In this document: piece after piece, positions 8,260 through 17,513 of the stretch
Layout of the letters: each line of letters starts with the position of its first letter
How positions within the stretch are numbered: position 1 is the first letter of the stretch
Source: Mesobaculum littorinae
GTDB taxonomy: Bacteria; Pseudomonadota; Alphaproteobacteria; Rhodobacterales; Rhodobacteraceae
Assembly: GCF_004011175.1 (NCBI RefSeq)
Contig: NZ_RQXX01000002.1
Coordinates: 62,001-126,000 of the forward strand
Reading direction: 5' to 3'
DNA: 64,000 nucleotides
Notes under the pieces: generated by a model
Database searches by the model: none
Seen by the model: only the letters and a program-made list of their open reading frames with translations
Told to the model about the DNA's origin: nothing
Translations under genes and position numbers: made by a program

Positions 8260-9087
8260 ATGACCGACAACGCTCACACCGGCACCCTTGCGGCCCGCGT
8301 GTTCGGCGCCGACGCGATCCCTGCGACGGTGACGGGCCTGACGCTGATCCTGCGCCAGACGCCCGCCGCCCTGGCGCGGGGGCTGCGCGACGAGGTTCTG
8401 GACGAGCTCGATTTCGCGCTGGGCGATATCGGCGCGCTTCTCGCCACCGGGTACGGCGCCCTCGCGGAGTTCGACCCCTCCGGGCTGTCCATCCACTGCC
8501 GCCCCGAGCCCGAGACGGGCCTGACGATCGAGGTGACGGGCGCCCGGCATGGCGCCTTGCTACCCAACCTGCTGATCCGGGCGCTTCATGGTCTGCACCA
8601 GACACCCGCGGGCAGCTTCGACCGTCTCCTCGCCATGCTCGACGGGGACGAGGCCGCGGCGCGGGACAGCCACGACCCCAAGGACTTCTCCGCGCTGGTC
8701 AAGCGGATCGACCTTTCCGTCCAAGGCGAAGGGCCGCACGCCCCCCTGCCGCTGGATCTGCCGCCGCCATCGCCCGATGCGGCTGCGCTGGTCGACGCGC
8801 TGTCGCGCACGGACGCCGCCCGAACCTTCCGCATGCCCGCAGGGGCGCAGCACCTGTCCGAGAGGGCCGAAAACGGCCTGATGTCTCTTTGGTCCTTCGG
8901 CGCGTTGCAGTCGCTGGCGGCGCCGGCCCCCGACGATGACGAACCGCTCTTCACGCTCGACCGGGATGCCGAGGGCACGCTCTGCACGGTCGAGGGCTGG
9001 AGCGCGGCGCCGGTTCACCTGGCCGAAACTCTGCGCTGCATGTGTCAGGAGCGGGGCACGGGCATCGTGGCGCTGGACGATGCCTGA
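8260..9087 (+). CDS. T6SS-cassette protein of unknown function
   Basis: This encodes a 275-residue acidic, soluble-looking protein without membrane spans or signal peptide. I recognise no family. It has an alpha/beta N-terminal half, a proline-rich linker (LPLDLPPPSPD, about residue 165) and a C-terminal part with two cysteines close together (LRCMCQERG). Placed between the immunity gene and the thiolase-fold gene, it belongs to the same cassette. The open frame runs further upstream, but that part is low-quality Arg/Trp-rich sequence. A run of 15 bp repeats begins at its stop codon. Confidence 0.6.
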   Translation: MTDNAHTGTLAARVFGADAIPATVTGLTLILRQTPAALARGLRDEVLDELDFALGDIGALLATGYGALAEFDPSGLSIHCRPEPETGLTIEVTGARHGALLPNLLIRALHGLHQTPAGSFDRLLAMLDGDEAAARDSHDPKDFSALVKRIDLSVQGEGPHAPLPLDLPPPSPDAAALVDALSRTDAARTFRMPAGAQHLSERAENGLMSLWSFGALQSLAAPAPDDDEPLFTLDRDAEGTLCTVEGWSAAPVHLAETLRCMCQERGTGIVALDDA

Positions 9088-9157
9088 GTTATCAAGGCCT
9101 GAGGTTTCCGTGGCTGAGGTTTCGGTGCCTGAAGCGTCGGAGCCTCGGATGCCGAAG
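9083..9157 (+). repeat. Five degenerate 15 bp tandem units
   Basis: Units start at 9083, 9098, 9113, 9128 and 9143. The second and third are nearly identical (CCTGAGGTTTCCGTG and GCTGAGGTTTCGGTG), and the others are more diverged. The array starts inside the stop codon context of the preceding gene. Read in frame +2 the units give pentads such as PEVSV-AEVSV-PEASE, but no credible gene uses that frame. Confidence 0.6.
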
Positions 9158-9303
9158 AGTCGGCCGTCAGGGCCTGACCGGAGGGTGCCGCGCGTCTCCG
9201 AAGGGCAGCTCGGGGCTGCGTTGCCGCACTGGGCGCCGACGCGCCCCGTCGGGCGCGAGGGGGGCGCCCCGGGGCACGCGCACGCGTGTGAATCGGGGGA
9301 CTT

Positions 9304-10296
9304 ATGGCGCTTTACGTAACGGCTGCGGGCCTCGCCTCGGTGCTGGCCCCGACGCTTGCGGGGACGCGTGCGGCGCTGCGGGAGGGCCGGACCATGCTGC
9401 GCCGCCAGCGTGGTTTCCTGGGGCCGGACTGGGCGCCGCTGACCACGGCACTTGCCGGCGAGCCCGATCCCGCCGGCCCGGTGACCCGGATGACCGCCCT
9501 GGCCTGTCAAGCGCTCGACGATCTTGCAGCCGCGGCGCCTGACCTGCCCCAAGAGGACGTTGCCATCGCCGTCCTGCTGCCCGAACCTCGGGACGGGATC
9601 GATGCCGACATGGCCCAGAAACTGGGCGACGCGCTGGTGGCCGAGGCGGCGCAGCGTCTGGGGGTCAGGTTCGTCCAGCCGACCCTGCATCTCGATGCCG
9701 GGTGCGCGCTGGCCGCCGCCCTGTCCGCGCGCGCGGACGAGGTCGAAGCGGGCCAGACCCTGCTGGTGCTGGCCGTCGACAGCCACGCCGCGCGCGATCG
9801 GCTGAACGCCCTGAACAACGCACGGCGCCTGTTCTCGAAGGCCACACCCTACGGCGCGATCCCGGGCGAAGGCGCGGTGGCCCTGGTCGTCACCGCTCGC
9901 CCGGACGGGGCGCGCGCCCGGATCGAAGGCCTCGGCATCGACGTGGAAGAGGTCGGCGAATTCGACCTCGGCGACAGCGACTATGCCGCGATCACGGCCA
10001 GTTGCTGGGACGCGCTGCCCGACGACGGGCGCATGGTCGACGTCTGGGTGACGGACTGGAACAACAGCCGTTACCGCGCGGCGGAGCTGTCGTATCTGCG
10101 GGTGCGGCTGGGATCGGTCCTCGCCCCGGGATGCGCGCCTGCGCACCAGGCGCTCGACACCGGCGATATCGGCGCTGCCGGGCCGGCCTTTGCCGTGGCG
10201 CTCGCGCTCGGGACGCCGGGCCTGATGCTGGTGACGGCGGGCTCGCCGGGATCGAACCTGCGCGCCGCCATCGCCCTGACCTTGTTCGAGGTCTGA
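9304..10296 (+). CDS. Thiolase-fold (beta-ketoacyl synthase-like) protein, probably inactive
   Basis: The 330-residue product follows the beta-ketoacyl synthase layout: QTLLVLAVDS (151-160), then PYGAIPGEGAVALVV (182-196) where ketosynthases have the buried-glycine strand, and DTGDIGAAGPAFAVALAL (285-302) in place of the TGHxxGAAG motif. The catalytic His of that motif is Asp288 here, and the canonical active-site Cys context is missing (the nearest Cys is Cys134 in DAGCALAAAL). Enzymatic condensation is therefore unlikely. Such proteins recur in PAAR/DUF2169 clusters, where a structural or chaperone role is plausible. It is the last intact gene of the T6SS block. Confidence 0.72.
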   Translation: MALYVTAAGLASVLAPTLAGTRAALREGRTMLRRQRGFLGPDWAPLTTALAGEPDPAGPVTRMTALACQALDDLAAAAPDLPQEDVAIAVLLPEPRDGIDADMAQKLGDALVAEAAQRLGVRFVQPTLHLDAGCALAAALSARADEVEAGQTLLVLAVDSHAARDRLNALNNARRLFSKATPYGAIPGEGAVALVVTARPDGARARIEGLGIDVEEVGEFDLGDSDYAAITASCWDALPDDGRMVDVWVTDWNNSRYRAAELSYLRVRLGSVLAPGCAPAHQALDTGDIGAAGPAFAVALALGTPGLMLVTAGSPGSNLRAAIALTLFEV

Positions 10297-10393
10297 GGGA
10301 AAGGGCGGGCCGGCATGCCCTGTGGCGGGCGAGCCGTCCCGCCAGATCCCGCCGCGATGCCGGAACGACCCCACCAGTCTATCCGCTGAGGTC

Positions 10394-11082
10394 GAGGGAC
10401 AGCAGCGCGTATTGATGCTGATCTCAATCTCCACGGACCCCACGCCCGGGGCCCGCAACCTGATGGAGGCCGCCAGCGCCGCACAGATCGAACGGATCGT
10501 CTGGAACGTCGACGCCCGCATCCGCAAGGCTGACACCGGCGATCCGGGGGGGAGAAGTGGCGCCCGATCCCGGCGGACCGCCGGGCCAGTGGCCTGCCCT
10601 TCACCGCGCTGCAGCCGACCGTCTGCATGGAGAACGTCCTGATCCCCGCGATGGCGGCCAAGGTGGCCGAGATGACCGTGCTGGCCTGCCCGATGCCCCG
10701 GGGGGCCAGGACCCGCGTGATCAGCCACCAGGATGCCGCCGCCCACACCGTCGCGGCCCTCTAGTCCGACAATCGCGGCACCCTGATGATTTAGGTGAGC
10801 GGGCCCCGAATGCTGACTGGTGCGCAGACTGCCGCGCGGTTCGGTCGCGCGCCTGGCCGCGGGATCACGTCTCCCTCGATGCCGCCCGGAGACGTCGCCA
10901 GGGTCATCGCCTTCGGCGGCACCGGCAAGGCGATCGTGACGCATCACCGTAACGTCTTCGATCCCCCCGAGATCATGGCGTCGAACGCCGATCACGCGGC
11001 CTCGCTGGCGCAACTGCCGATCACGGCCACCTCGGTCGAGGGCTGGGCCCGGCTTTTCAACGCGGCACTGACGCGCGACTGA
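10394..11082 (+). pseudogene. Broken NmrA-like NAD(P)-binding protein
   Basis: Three pieces line up with one NmrA-type atypical SDR. GARNLMEAASAAQIERIVWN lies in frame 2 up to about 10545. GLPFTALQPTVCMENVLIPAM, then TRVISHQDAAAHTVAAL, lies in frame 1 and ends at a TAG at 10762. After a second TAG at 10792, RMLTGAQTAARFGRA leads on to FDPPEIMASNADHAASLAQL. One frameshift and two stops break the gene, and the N-terminal dinucleotide-binding part is missing. The reading rests on recalled family motifs. Confidence 0.72.
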
Positions 11083-11146
11083 CGGCGCCCCCCGGCCGAC
11101 ATCGCCCCCTCCGGTCGGGCCCCCCGCGTTTTCGCAGGGAGATCCC

Positions 11147-11839
11147 ATGCTGATCCAGAGCATCTGCTGCCCCCATTTCACCACGACGGACCTGATCTGA
11201 GTGCGGCAAACGCTGTCGATGCGGCCCGGCGTCTCTCTCGAGGACATCGCCGCCACGCCGGGCCCCGTGCCCACCGATGCCGGCACCTCGCTTCTGGCCG
11301 AGACGTCTTTCGAGCCGCCTCGCGTCAGCCCGACATGATCCTGGTGCCCAGCGGGCAGGCCCCGTCGGTCGACGTGCCCGAAGACCGGCGGATGGTCGAC
11401 TTCGTTACCGCCAGGGGGAGAGGCCAAGTGGGTCTGCTCGGCTTGCTCGGGCGCACTGCTCCCGGGGGTGACGGGGCTGCTTGAGGGGTATCGCGCCGCC
11501 TCGCTCTGGACGGTGATCGGCACGCTCGACTCCTTCGGCGCCATGCCCACGCATGAACCTGTGGTGAACGATCGCAACCAGGCTACCGACGGCGGCGTCG
11601 CGGCGGGTGTCGATTTCGGCCCGCCCCTCGCGGCGACAATCGTCGGGGTGGAGTATGCCCGGGTGCTGGAACTGGCCGTCGACCCCAATCCGCAGCCGCC
11701 CTTCAGCACACGCTACCCCCCGATCGCCGACGCGGACACGCCGGCCCGCGCGCGGCCCGTGATCGAGGAGAGCGTGTCGCCCGCCCGCATCCGCGCCCCG
11801 GACCGGCAGCGTCTTTCGCGGGATAAAGGGGCTCTGTGA
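11147..11839 (+). pseudogene. Broken DJ-1/PfpI family protein (isonitrile hydratase-like)
   Basis: The pieces in order are an N-terminal strand with a stop at 11198, IAATPGPVPTDAGTSLLAE in frame 2, and MILVPSGQAPSVDVPEDRRM in frame 1. Then, back in frame 2 from about 11423, come AKWVCSACSGALLPGVTGLL, DRNQATDGGVAAGVDFG and ELAVDPNPQPPFSTRYPP. The nucleophile-elbow Cys (ACSGAL) is still visible. Two frameshifts and one stop show the gene is dead as written. It is a glutamine-amidotransferase-like family member, closest in feel to isonitrile hydratase. The last 125 codons remain open. Confidence 0.78.
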
Positions 11840-12681
11840 TCCTCGATAGCCATCGCACCCTCATCCGTCCCGAGGGGCGCACCGGCGGGCCGCGGCGCGG
11901 AACGCCGCCGTCATCGCGGCGGATCGGAGGACGCTGGTCGAGGCGACGGCGGCGGACCTGCCGGTCCCGGGCGCCGTCTGCGACGCGGGGCTTGCTGTGG
12001 GCACCCTGCATTTCTGGCCCGACCGTCTTGCGCGCCCGTCCGAGCTGCGCCCCTTCGCCCCCTTCGCCCCCTTCCTCCGCGCCTTCACGCCGCCATCCGG
12101 CGGCTCGGTCGCCGGCTATCCGGCGCTGTTCTGCCACGCCGGATATCTCGCTGGTTCAGGTCCCCGCGGCGGCCATGATCACGGGGCGGGCCGGACCTGC
12201 GGTCGGGCGCGCGCTATCTTTGCGAGCAGGGAGAGCCCGTTGGGTAGGGGAGAGATACTTGCCGGAGCGCGGACGAAGCCGCGGCACGATGCCGTTGTCA
12301 TTAGGAGCCGGGGCCGTGCAGGGCGCCGCGTCAGGGTGAAGCGGCGTTGCGGGATCAGGAGCATACCGGCACGCCCTCACGGGTGGCCCGTCTGACAGTG
12401 CGTGGCGGGCCCCTCGACCCGTCCGCCTTTTCTCGCATGCCTTCCGTGTCTCCGTGACCCTGTTCTCCCGGTTGCGGCACAGCGCTTCTCCACGCCCCAG
12501 AAGGTGGATAGCTAACTTCAGGCTCAAGCCATCTGGCCTTCAAAAGAAACGGTGACGCCCGGGCCTTCAAATGTGGCACGCAGGGATAAACTCGGGGTTT
12601 GCCGCCCGTATCCCCCTGAAACTACAACAAACGTACCCTCTGCAAGGCAACTGGCACTCGGCTTTCTGGTGTCCAGGGGAG
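11840..12681. other. Degenerate stretch without recognisable gene
   Basis: Open frames exist on both strands but are Arg/Pro-rich and lack family signatures or good ribosome sites. A short plus-strand run (LVEATAADLPVPGAVCDAG, at about 11930-12000) looks protein-like and may be another gene remnant. I could not name it. From about 12480 on the base composition drops toward AT compared with the T6SS genes. Confidence 0.4.
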
Positions 12682-12804
12682 CCCTCTCCTTCCCGTGATA
12701 AGGGGAGGGTGTGAAAGCCGATTCGATCGGTCCTTTCAAATGCATCAAATGACCGCGTCAAGAAACTTTCGCCCCTTCAAGCCACCCCTAAGGTGGTTGA
12801 AGGG
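12682..12804. repeat. Two hairpins at the edge of the glycosyltransferase island
   Basis: CCCTCTCCTT and AAGGGGAGGG pair around 12682-12709 with one G-T pair. CCCTTCAAgCCACC and GGTGGTTGAAGGG pair around 12773-12804 with one bulged base. The second lies 68 bases past the end of the minus-strand glycosyltransferase gene and could end its transcript, although no strong T-run follows. They might also be part of a dispersed palindromic element. Confidence 0.45.
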
Positions 12805-12871
12805 AAAGCACCCGACGTCTTGTGAAAGCGGGGCAGGGTGGTGGTAAAGTTCAATAGCCGTCTCGGACGTT

Positions 12872-15409
12872 TCAGCCTCTTGCCTTCTCCATGATCGCCA
12901 GCCGGAATCCATCACTTTCAGAGGATAGAGTCGTCTTGTCGTAATCGCCGTCACCACGGTTCGCCCACGACCATTCAGGTAGGCGGGTCGAAATGGAGTC
13001 GGAAGAAAACTTGTTTTCGACGATCTTTTGCACCTCGTTGAGGTAGCGAATGCGGTCGACTTCGTGCCGCGCCAGTTCTCGGATAAGCGGTGCTACCTCC
13101 TCCGGCTTGCAATAGAAGGCAAGATTGGCAAAGACTTCCTCGAATTTTGAGGGCAGTATGCATGGGATACCGGCGATCATTGCTTCGACAATGGTGCGGC
13201 CAAAACCTTCGTTGAGGGATGTGTTCGGGAAATATACGAAGGCATCCAGGTTCTGCAGGTATTCCTTCGGCGATATGCTGCCGAACTCGTGTACGGTCCA
13301 GTTTGCGGGCAGTGCCCCGAGAATACGGGCGGCATTCTTGGCGCCGCCCAGGATCTCTATGTGAAAGTCATCATCAGTCGGATACGCCGAGAGTAGAAGG
13401 TATTTATCCTCAAGCCATTTCTCGCCACCGTCGCGACCATGCCTCCCAATCCGATAGGGCGGTCGAAGTTCAGCGCGGGGTGGTACGTTATAGCTTTCAA
13501 GATCGAAAGTGGGCGTCCAGTCTCGTCCCGAAAAAGCATGGTCCCGGACGTCGGAACAGAGCTCGCGACGCATGACCGGGCTGATCGGGCAGATTTCCTT
13601 CTTTTCTGCGGAAACGTGATCGATTGTTTCGACCATGTCTGCGATGGAGTAAACCGCCTCCCCGGATGTCCGTTTTTGCGAGTTGTTGATTACGAAGTAG
13701 GCGCTGTTTGCGTGAACTTTAGATTCGTGAGCTTGGAAAAGTTGCGAAACTATCACGCCTGGGCTGCGAACGATCAAGGTCTTGCAAGCCAGTCGTGAAA
13801 AGTCGCCGAACGTCTTTATCAAGTGACCAAATTCATAGTAGCGTTCGGATATCGGCTTTCCAAGATCCCGGTCGACCGGGCAATGGATGAGCGTGATGTT
13901 CAGGCCTTTGCTCTGGAAAAACTTCAGCTCATCAATGGTTGATGACGCGTTCCCGCCGGGGAATCGCAGATCCGTGATAACACAGATATCGGTCGAGACC
14001 TCTCGTTCGGAGGATGTCGACGCGACTTTCACGTGCTCTTGGAAAACCTCTGCCGCTTTCCCCGGGGTATTGAGCGCGCTTTCGGGCGCAGGAAAACGTC
14101 TGGTGCGTTGCGGGAAATCAAGGTAATATTTATTGCCGCTCAGGCTTTGATGCCATTTCTGGAACTCGGTCTTGTAGTCACGGCGCTCCTTCGCAACCTT
14201 TCCCCCCGGCCCGTGGCCGAACTGAGGGTGGTTGGTCAGTCCGTCCGGGTTGTCGAGGCAGAACATTCCCACGGAGTGAAACCTTGGAAGTTGGTCACCC
14301 AAGGACGCCTCTAGCCGGTGAATAAGCTCGGAATCCCCGCCGAAGCGCATTTCATCCCAATGCCCGACGCGCTGATCAAGGAATATACGGTCGCACATCA
14401 TGGATATAAAGCCCGCGACGCAAGCGCCGTCTGCAGTGTTTTTCCCTATGGGGGAGAAACGGCAGAACTTGCCGCTGCCGGTCATGCGAACCATACCCAT
14501 CAGCGACGCAGTTTTCTTGCTTGCTGTCAGAAATTTTATGTGGCTCTCGAGCCTCTGTGGATGTGCCCAGTCATCTGCATCATGTCCGGTGACCCAAAGC
14601 CCCTGTGCATATTTGAGGGCGATATTCTTCGAAACATAAGGGCCAACATTCTGCGTATTGCGCAGAGGCAGTATTCGATCATCCTCCGCTGCGAGGGTTT
14701 TGATTATTTGCCAAGTGGTGTCGGTGCTCGCGTCGTCAACGATGATTAGTTGAACCGGCTGCCATGTTTGGTTCAGGATCGAGCGTACGGCATATTCGAT
14801 GGTGCTGGCGGCATTCCATGCGGGCATGATCACTGTCACGAGTGGCCCGTGTTGGATCTTAGGGAGCTCGGACGTAGTCAGCCGTTCGAACAGCGACCCC
14901 AGGTAACCTTTGAGCTTTATAGGAGCGAGGTCAAAGTGGGTCAGGAACTCGTTCACCTGATCCCGCCACGATTCAAAGTTCCGTTTCTTAGACGCCGCAT
15001 TGGCCTTCAGCAAGCTGAGCGTATGCCGGGTTTTCTCTGAAAGATGTTCGTCGGCAAGTCGAATTGCCCGCGTGTCATGCCCCGCATCTGCATCAAGGCT
15101 GGCCGCCCACAGAACCTTGGCCGGGTCAGGTGCAAGATGAGGTTGAGGTTTGCGCGTCAGGTAGTGAAGGAACGGATCCAGATTGTTCTTCTTAACGGTT
15201 TTATGGGTGTTCAAGTAAAATTCAGTGGAAAAATCTGGGTTCGGGTCGCGCAGCATTGCTGCGCCATATTTCACATAGTGTTCGACCGGATCCATTCCAA
15301 GTGCGGCCACGTCTTGGTATGTTTCCAGATACCATTTTTCATCGCAAAGGCCGGAATCCCGAATTCGAGCGATGTTTTTCATAATCTCGTCATCAGTTTT
15401 CCAGTTCAT
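12872..15409 (-). CDS. Two-domain glycosyltransferase (GT2 plus GT-B type)
   Basis: This is an 845-residue protein. Residues 22-85 carry two copies of a YL..Y.DV..LG.DP..HY module (EKWYLETYQDV, then TEFYLNTHKTV) seen at the front of alphaproteobacterial surface-glycan glycosyltransferases. A GT2 domain follows from about 190, with VTVIMPAWNAASTI, VDDASTD (224-230) and HDADDW (276-281) as nucleotide-sugar/metal motifs. The C-terminal third is GT4-like, with NEGFGRTIVEAMIAGIPCIL. AAGGAAG lies just ahead of the ATG. The gene is clearly AT-richer than its surroundings, stands alone and is flanked by gene remnants, which suggests horizontal transfer. A role in capsule or exopolysaccharide assembly is likely, and the sugar is unknown. 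Confidence 0.85.
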   Translation of the reverse strand: MNWKTDDEIMKNIARIRDSGLCDEKWYLETYQDVAALGMDPVEHYVKYGAAMLRDPNPDFSTEFYLNTHKTVKKNNLDPFLHYLTRKPQPHLAPDPAKVLWAASLDADAGHDTRAIRLADEHLSEKTRHTLSLLKANAASKKRNFESWRDQVNEFLTHFDLAPIKLKGYLGSLFERLTTSELPKIQHGPLVTVIMPAWNAASTIEYAVRSILNQTWQPVQLIIVDDASTDTTWQIIKTLAAEDDRILPLRNTQNVGPYVSKNIALKYAQGLWVTGHDADDWAHPQRLESHIKFLTASKKTASLMGMVRMTGSGKFCRFSPIGKNTADGACVAGFISMMCDRIFLDQRVGHWDEMRFGGDSELIHRLEASLGDQLPRFHSVGMFCLDNPDGLTNHPQFGHGPGGKVAKERRDYKTEFQKWHQSLSGNKYYLDFPQRTRRFPAPESALNTPGKAAEVFQEHVKVASTSSEREVSTDICVITDLRFPGGNASSTIDELKFFQSKGLNITLIHCPVDRDLGKPISERYYEFGHLIKTFGDFSRLACKTLIVRSPGVIVSQLFQAHESKVHANSAYFVINNSQKRTSGEAVYSIADMVETIDHVSAEKKEICPISPVMRRELCSDVRDHAFSGRDWTPTFDLESYNVPPRAELRPPYRIGRHGRDGGEKWLEDKYLLLSAYPTDDDFHIEILGGAKNAARILGALPANWTVHEFGSISPKEYLQNLDAFVYFPNTSLNEGFGRTIVEAMIAGIPCILPSKFEEVFANLAFYCKPEEVAPLIRELARHEVDRIRYLNEVQKIVENKFSSDSISTRLPEWSWANRGDGDYDKTTLSSESDGFRLAIMEKARG

Positions 15410-15909
15410 TATTCTTCCTTTGAACTACTTTGAACATGAAAGTCGGATTAATTCTCGCAGATCGATGCTGATCGGCGTTTTGGCTGGGTAATGCCCGCAC
15501 ATACTGTCCGTGACAAGCGTGTTCCCTGCGTCGGCAAGGCTCTGAGATGTCTCGACAGCACAGGCCGTTCAAGGCTTGACCTGTCGGGGCGAGGTCACCC
15601 GGGTCGTCTACAGCGGTTTCATGCCGACCCTCCTCGGCCCAAGTATGCTCTGCGTCGTCTGACGATGGATCCGTCGGGGGTATGGGCGGAGGGACAGGAT
15701 GTCCGGGCGTGGTTCCCCGACGAACAAACTCCGCCGCGGCTTCGGCCGAACAGCATGTTGTAAGCCATTCTGACGCAACGGTTGGGCCTTCTCGAAAGGT
15801 CCGATTGACCCGCAACAGCCGTTGATCTTGGTTAGCGTGGTCTTCCTGTAGGTTAGGTGCGTGGATCCGTCGTAACGGGGGGCGATGGAATGGAGTGCAG
15901 AGGATCAGA
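15410..15909. other. Spacer without recognisable gene
   Basis: No frame on either strand shows a known family. Short open frames exist, but they are Pro/Ser/Arg-rich and lack ribosome sites. Composition changes here from the AT-richer island back to GC-rich, so a junction of the acquired segment may lie inside. I see no transposase fragment and no clear terminal repeats. Confidence 0.4.
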
Positions 15910-16450
15910 ATGAAGGGTCGGACGCCTCGACCCAAGCACCCCGATCCCGATGGCCCCCTGCGGCTGGCCGCCGAGGGGTTGCTTGCCACCCTGACCAACC
16001 GCACGACCATCGCGACACCGATCGATTTCGCGGGGCTCGGGCCTTCTTCGATGCGCTGACGCTGGTGTATCGCGTCACCACCAGGGCGGTGGCGCCGCAT
16101 CATGCGGCCTTCGCCACGGCGGTCGAGGCGCGAGATGTCCCGGCGATGATCGCCAGCAACCGCGAGTTTCATGCCGCCATCGCCGAGGCCGGGAGCACTG
16201 CCTGCTATGCCAACCTCATTCGCGGTCTCCTGGACGAAAAGCGGCGGATCCTGCGGCTCTATTGGCGCTCGTACGACGATGATCTGCCGCGCCGCTACGT
16301 GACCGAACACGAGGGTTTCCTGGTCGCCATCACCGCCCGCGACGTCGCGGGGGTGGCCGGCTGGCCCGCGCGCATGCCGACCGGATCATGCGTCAGATCC
16401 GGACCTTCATCGACACCGAGGGTCGCAGCGATCCGGACCTCGACCTGCCC
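15910..16450 (+). pseudogene. Broken GntR-family (FCD domain) regulator
   Basis: The FCD ligand-binding domain is readable in frame 3: FFDALTLVYRVTTRAVAP, DVPAMIASNREFHAAIAEAG, then LPRRYVTEHEGFLVAITARD. The preceding piece (LRLAAEGLLATLTNRTTIAT) is in frame 1, and the last helix (HADRIMRQIRTFIDTEG) is in frame 2, so two frameshifts are present. The winged-helix DNA-binding part is absent. It sits directly upstream of the hydroxyproline genes, where such a repressor is common, and was probably their regulator. Confidence 0.75.
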
Positions 16451-16555
16451 TGGCAGTTTGTATTTTGTTTGTCGACCGGGCGCGGGCAGGCAGCTACGCT
16501 CGCCCCAGTGGCCCGCGGCCGGATGCCGATGCGCCCGCACTGCAAAGGACCCGAC

Positions 16556-17488
16556 ATGAGCGACACGATTTTCACCGGCTGCATCCCGGCCCTGATGACG
16601 CCCTGCAAGGCGGACCGGACGCCCGATTTCGACGCGCTCGCCCGCAAGGGGCAGGAGCTGATCGCGGCGGGGATGTCGGCGGTCGTCTACTGCGGGTCGA
16701 TGGGCGACTGGCCGCTTCTGACCGACGCGCAGCGGATGGCGGGGGTCGAGGCGCTGGTGCAGGCGGGCGTGCCGGTCATCGTGGGGACGGGGGCGGTCAA
16801 CTCGGCCTCTGCGGTGGCGCTGGCCGCGCATGCCGCGCAGGCGGGGGCGGCGGGGCTGATGGTGATCCCGCGGGTGCTGTCGCGCGGCACCTCGGTCGCG
16901 GCGCAGCGGGCGCATTTCGGGGCCATCCTCGATGCCGCGCCCGACCTGCCGGCGGTGATCTACAACAGCCCGCACTACGGTTTTGCCACCCGCGCCGACC
17001 TGTTCTTCGACCTGCGCAGCCACCATCCCAACCTGATCGGGTTCAAGGAGTTCGGCGGCGCCGCGGACCTGTCCTATGCGGCCGAGCACATCACCTCGGG
17101 CGATGCGGCGCTGACGCTGATGGTGGGCGTCGACACGCAGGTGTTCCACGGCTTCGTCAGGTGCGGCGCGACCGGCGCGATCACCGGGATCGGCAACGCC
17201 CTGCCGCGCGAGGTGCTGCATCTGGTTGACCTCTGCCGCGCGGCCGCGCGTGGCGATGCCGCGGCCCGGGCCCGCGCGCAGGAGCTGGAAGAGGCGTTGA
17301 TGGTGCTGTCGAAGTTCGACGAGGGCGTCGACCTGGTCTTGTTCTACAAGTGGCTGATGGTCCTGAACGGCGACGAGGAATACAGCCTGCACTTCAACGA
17401 AACCGACGTGCTGACTCCGGCCCAGAAGGCCTTTGCCGAAACGCAGTACACCCAGTTCCGGGCGTGGTACGCCGACTGGGCGGCCTGA
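16556..17488 (+). CDS. hypD: Pyrroline-4-hydroxy-2-carboxylate deaminase-like (DHDPS family)
   Basis: This 310-residue (beta/alpha)8 aldolase belongs to the dihydrodipicolinate synthase family. Tyr136 (VIYNSP) and Schiff-base Lys164 (IGFKEF) match the two catalytic residues. Instead of the GTTGE of true DapA it has CGSMGDWPLLT (46-56), as in enzymes that deaminate the pyrroline made from cis-4-hydroxy-D-proline. The two genes behind it (epimerase and D-amino-acid dehydrogenase) supply exactly that substrate, so the pathway assignment rests on both motif and context. The frame is open further upstream but there encodes the end of the broken regulator, so I start at the ATG beginning MSDTIFTG. 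Confidence 0.85.
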   Translation: MSDTIFTGCIPALMTPCKADRTPDFDALARKGQELIAAGMSAVVYCGSMGDWPLLTDAQRMAGVEALVQAGVPVIVGTGAVNSASAVALAAHAAQAGAAGLMVIPRVLSRGTSVAAQRAHFGAILDAAPDLPAVIYNSPHYGFATRADLFFDLRSHHPNLIGFKEFGGAADLSYAAEHITSGDAALTLMVGVDTQVFHGFVRCGATGAITGIGNALPREVLHLVDLCRAAARGDAAARARAQELEEALMVLSKFDEGVDLVLFYKWLMVLNGDEEYSLHFNETDVLTPAQKAFAETQYTQFRAWYADWAA

Positions 17489-17513
17489 CCGCGGGATCGA
17501 GGAGCGCGCTCCG

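Noticed and set aside
8560-11709. A 1049-codon minus-strand frame across the end of the T6SS cassette and the remnants.
   Set aside because: Arg/Gly/His-rich, no domain, and it covers the thiolase-fold gene and both pseudogenes, whose plus-strand motifs are convincing.
12773-12804. The hairpin beside the glycosyltransferase gene as the end of an insertion sequence.
   Set aside because: No transposase piece, no matching inverted repeat on the far side of the island and no target-site duplication could be seen.
16388-16555. A 56-residue N-terminal extension of the DHDPS-family deaminase.
   Set aside because: The added part is the C-terminal helix of the broken GntR regulator read through in the same frame. 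The enzyme fold begins at MSDTIFTG.
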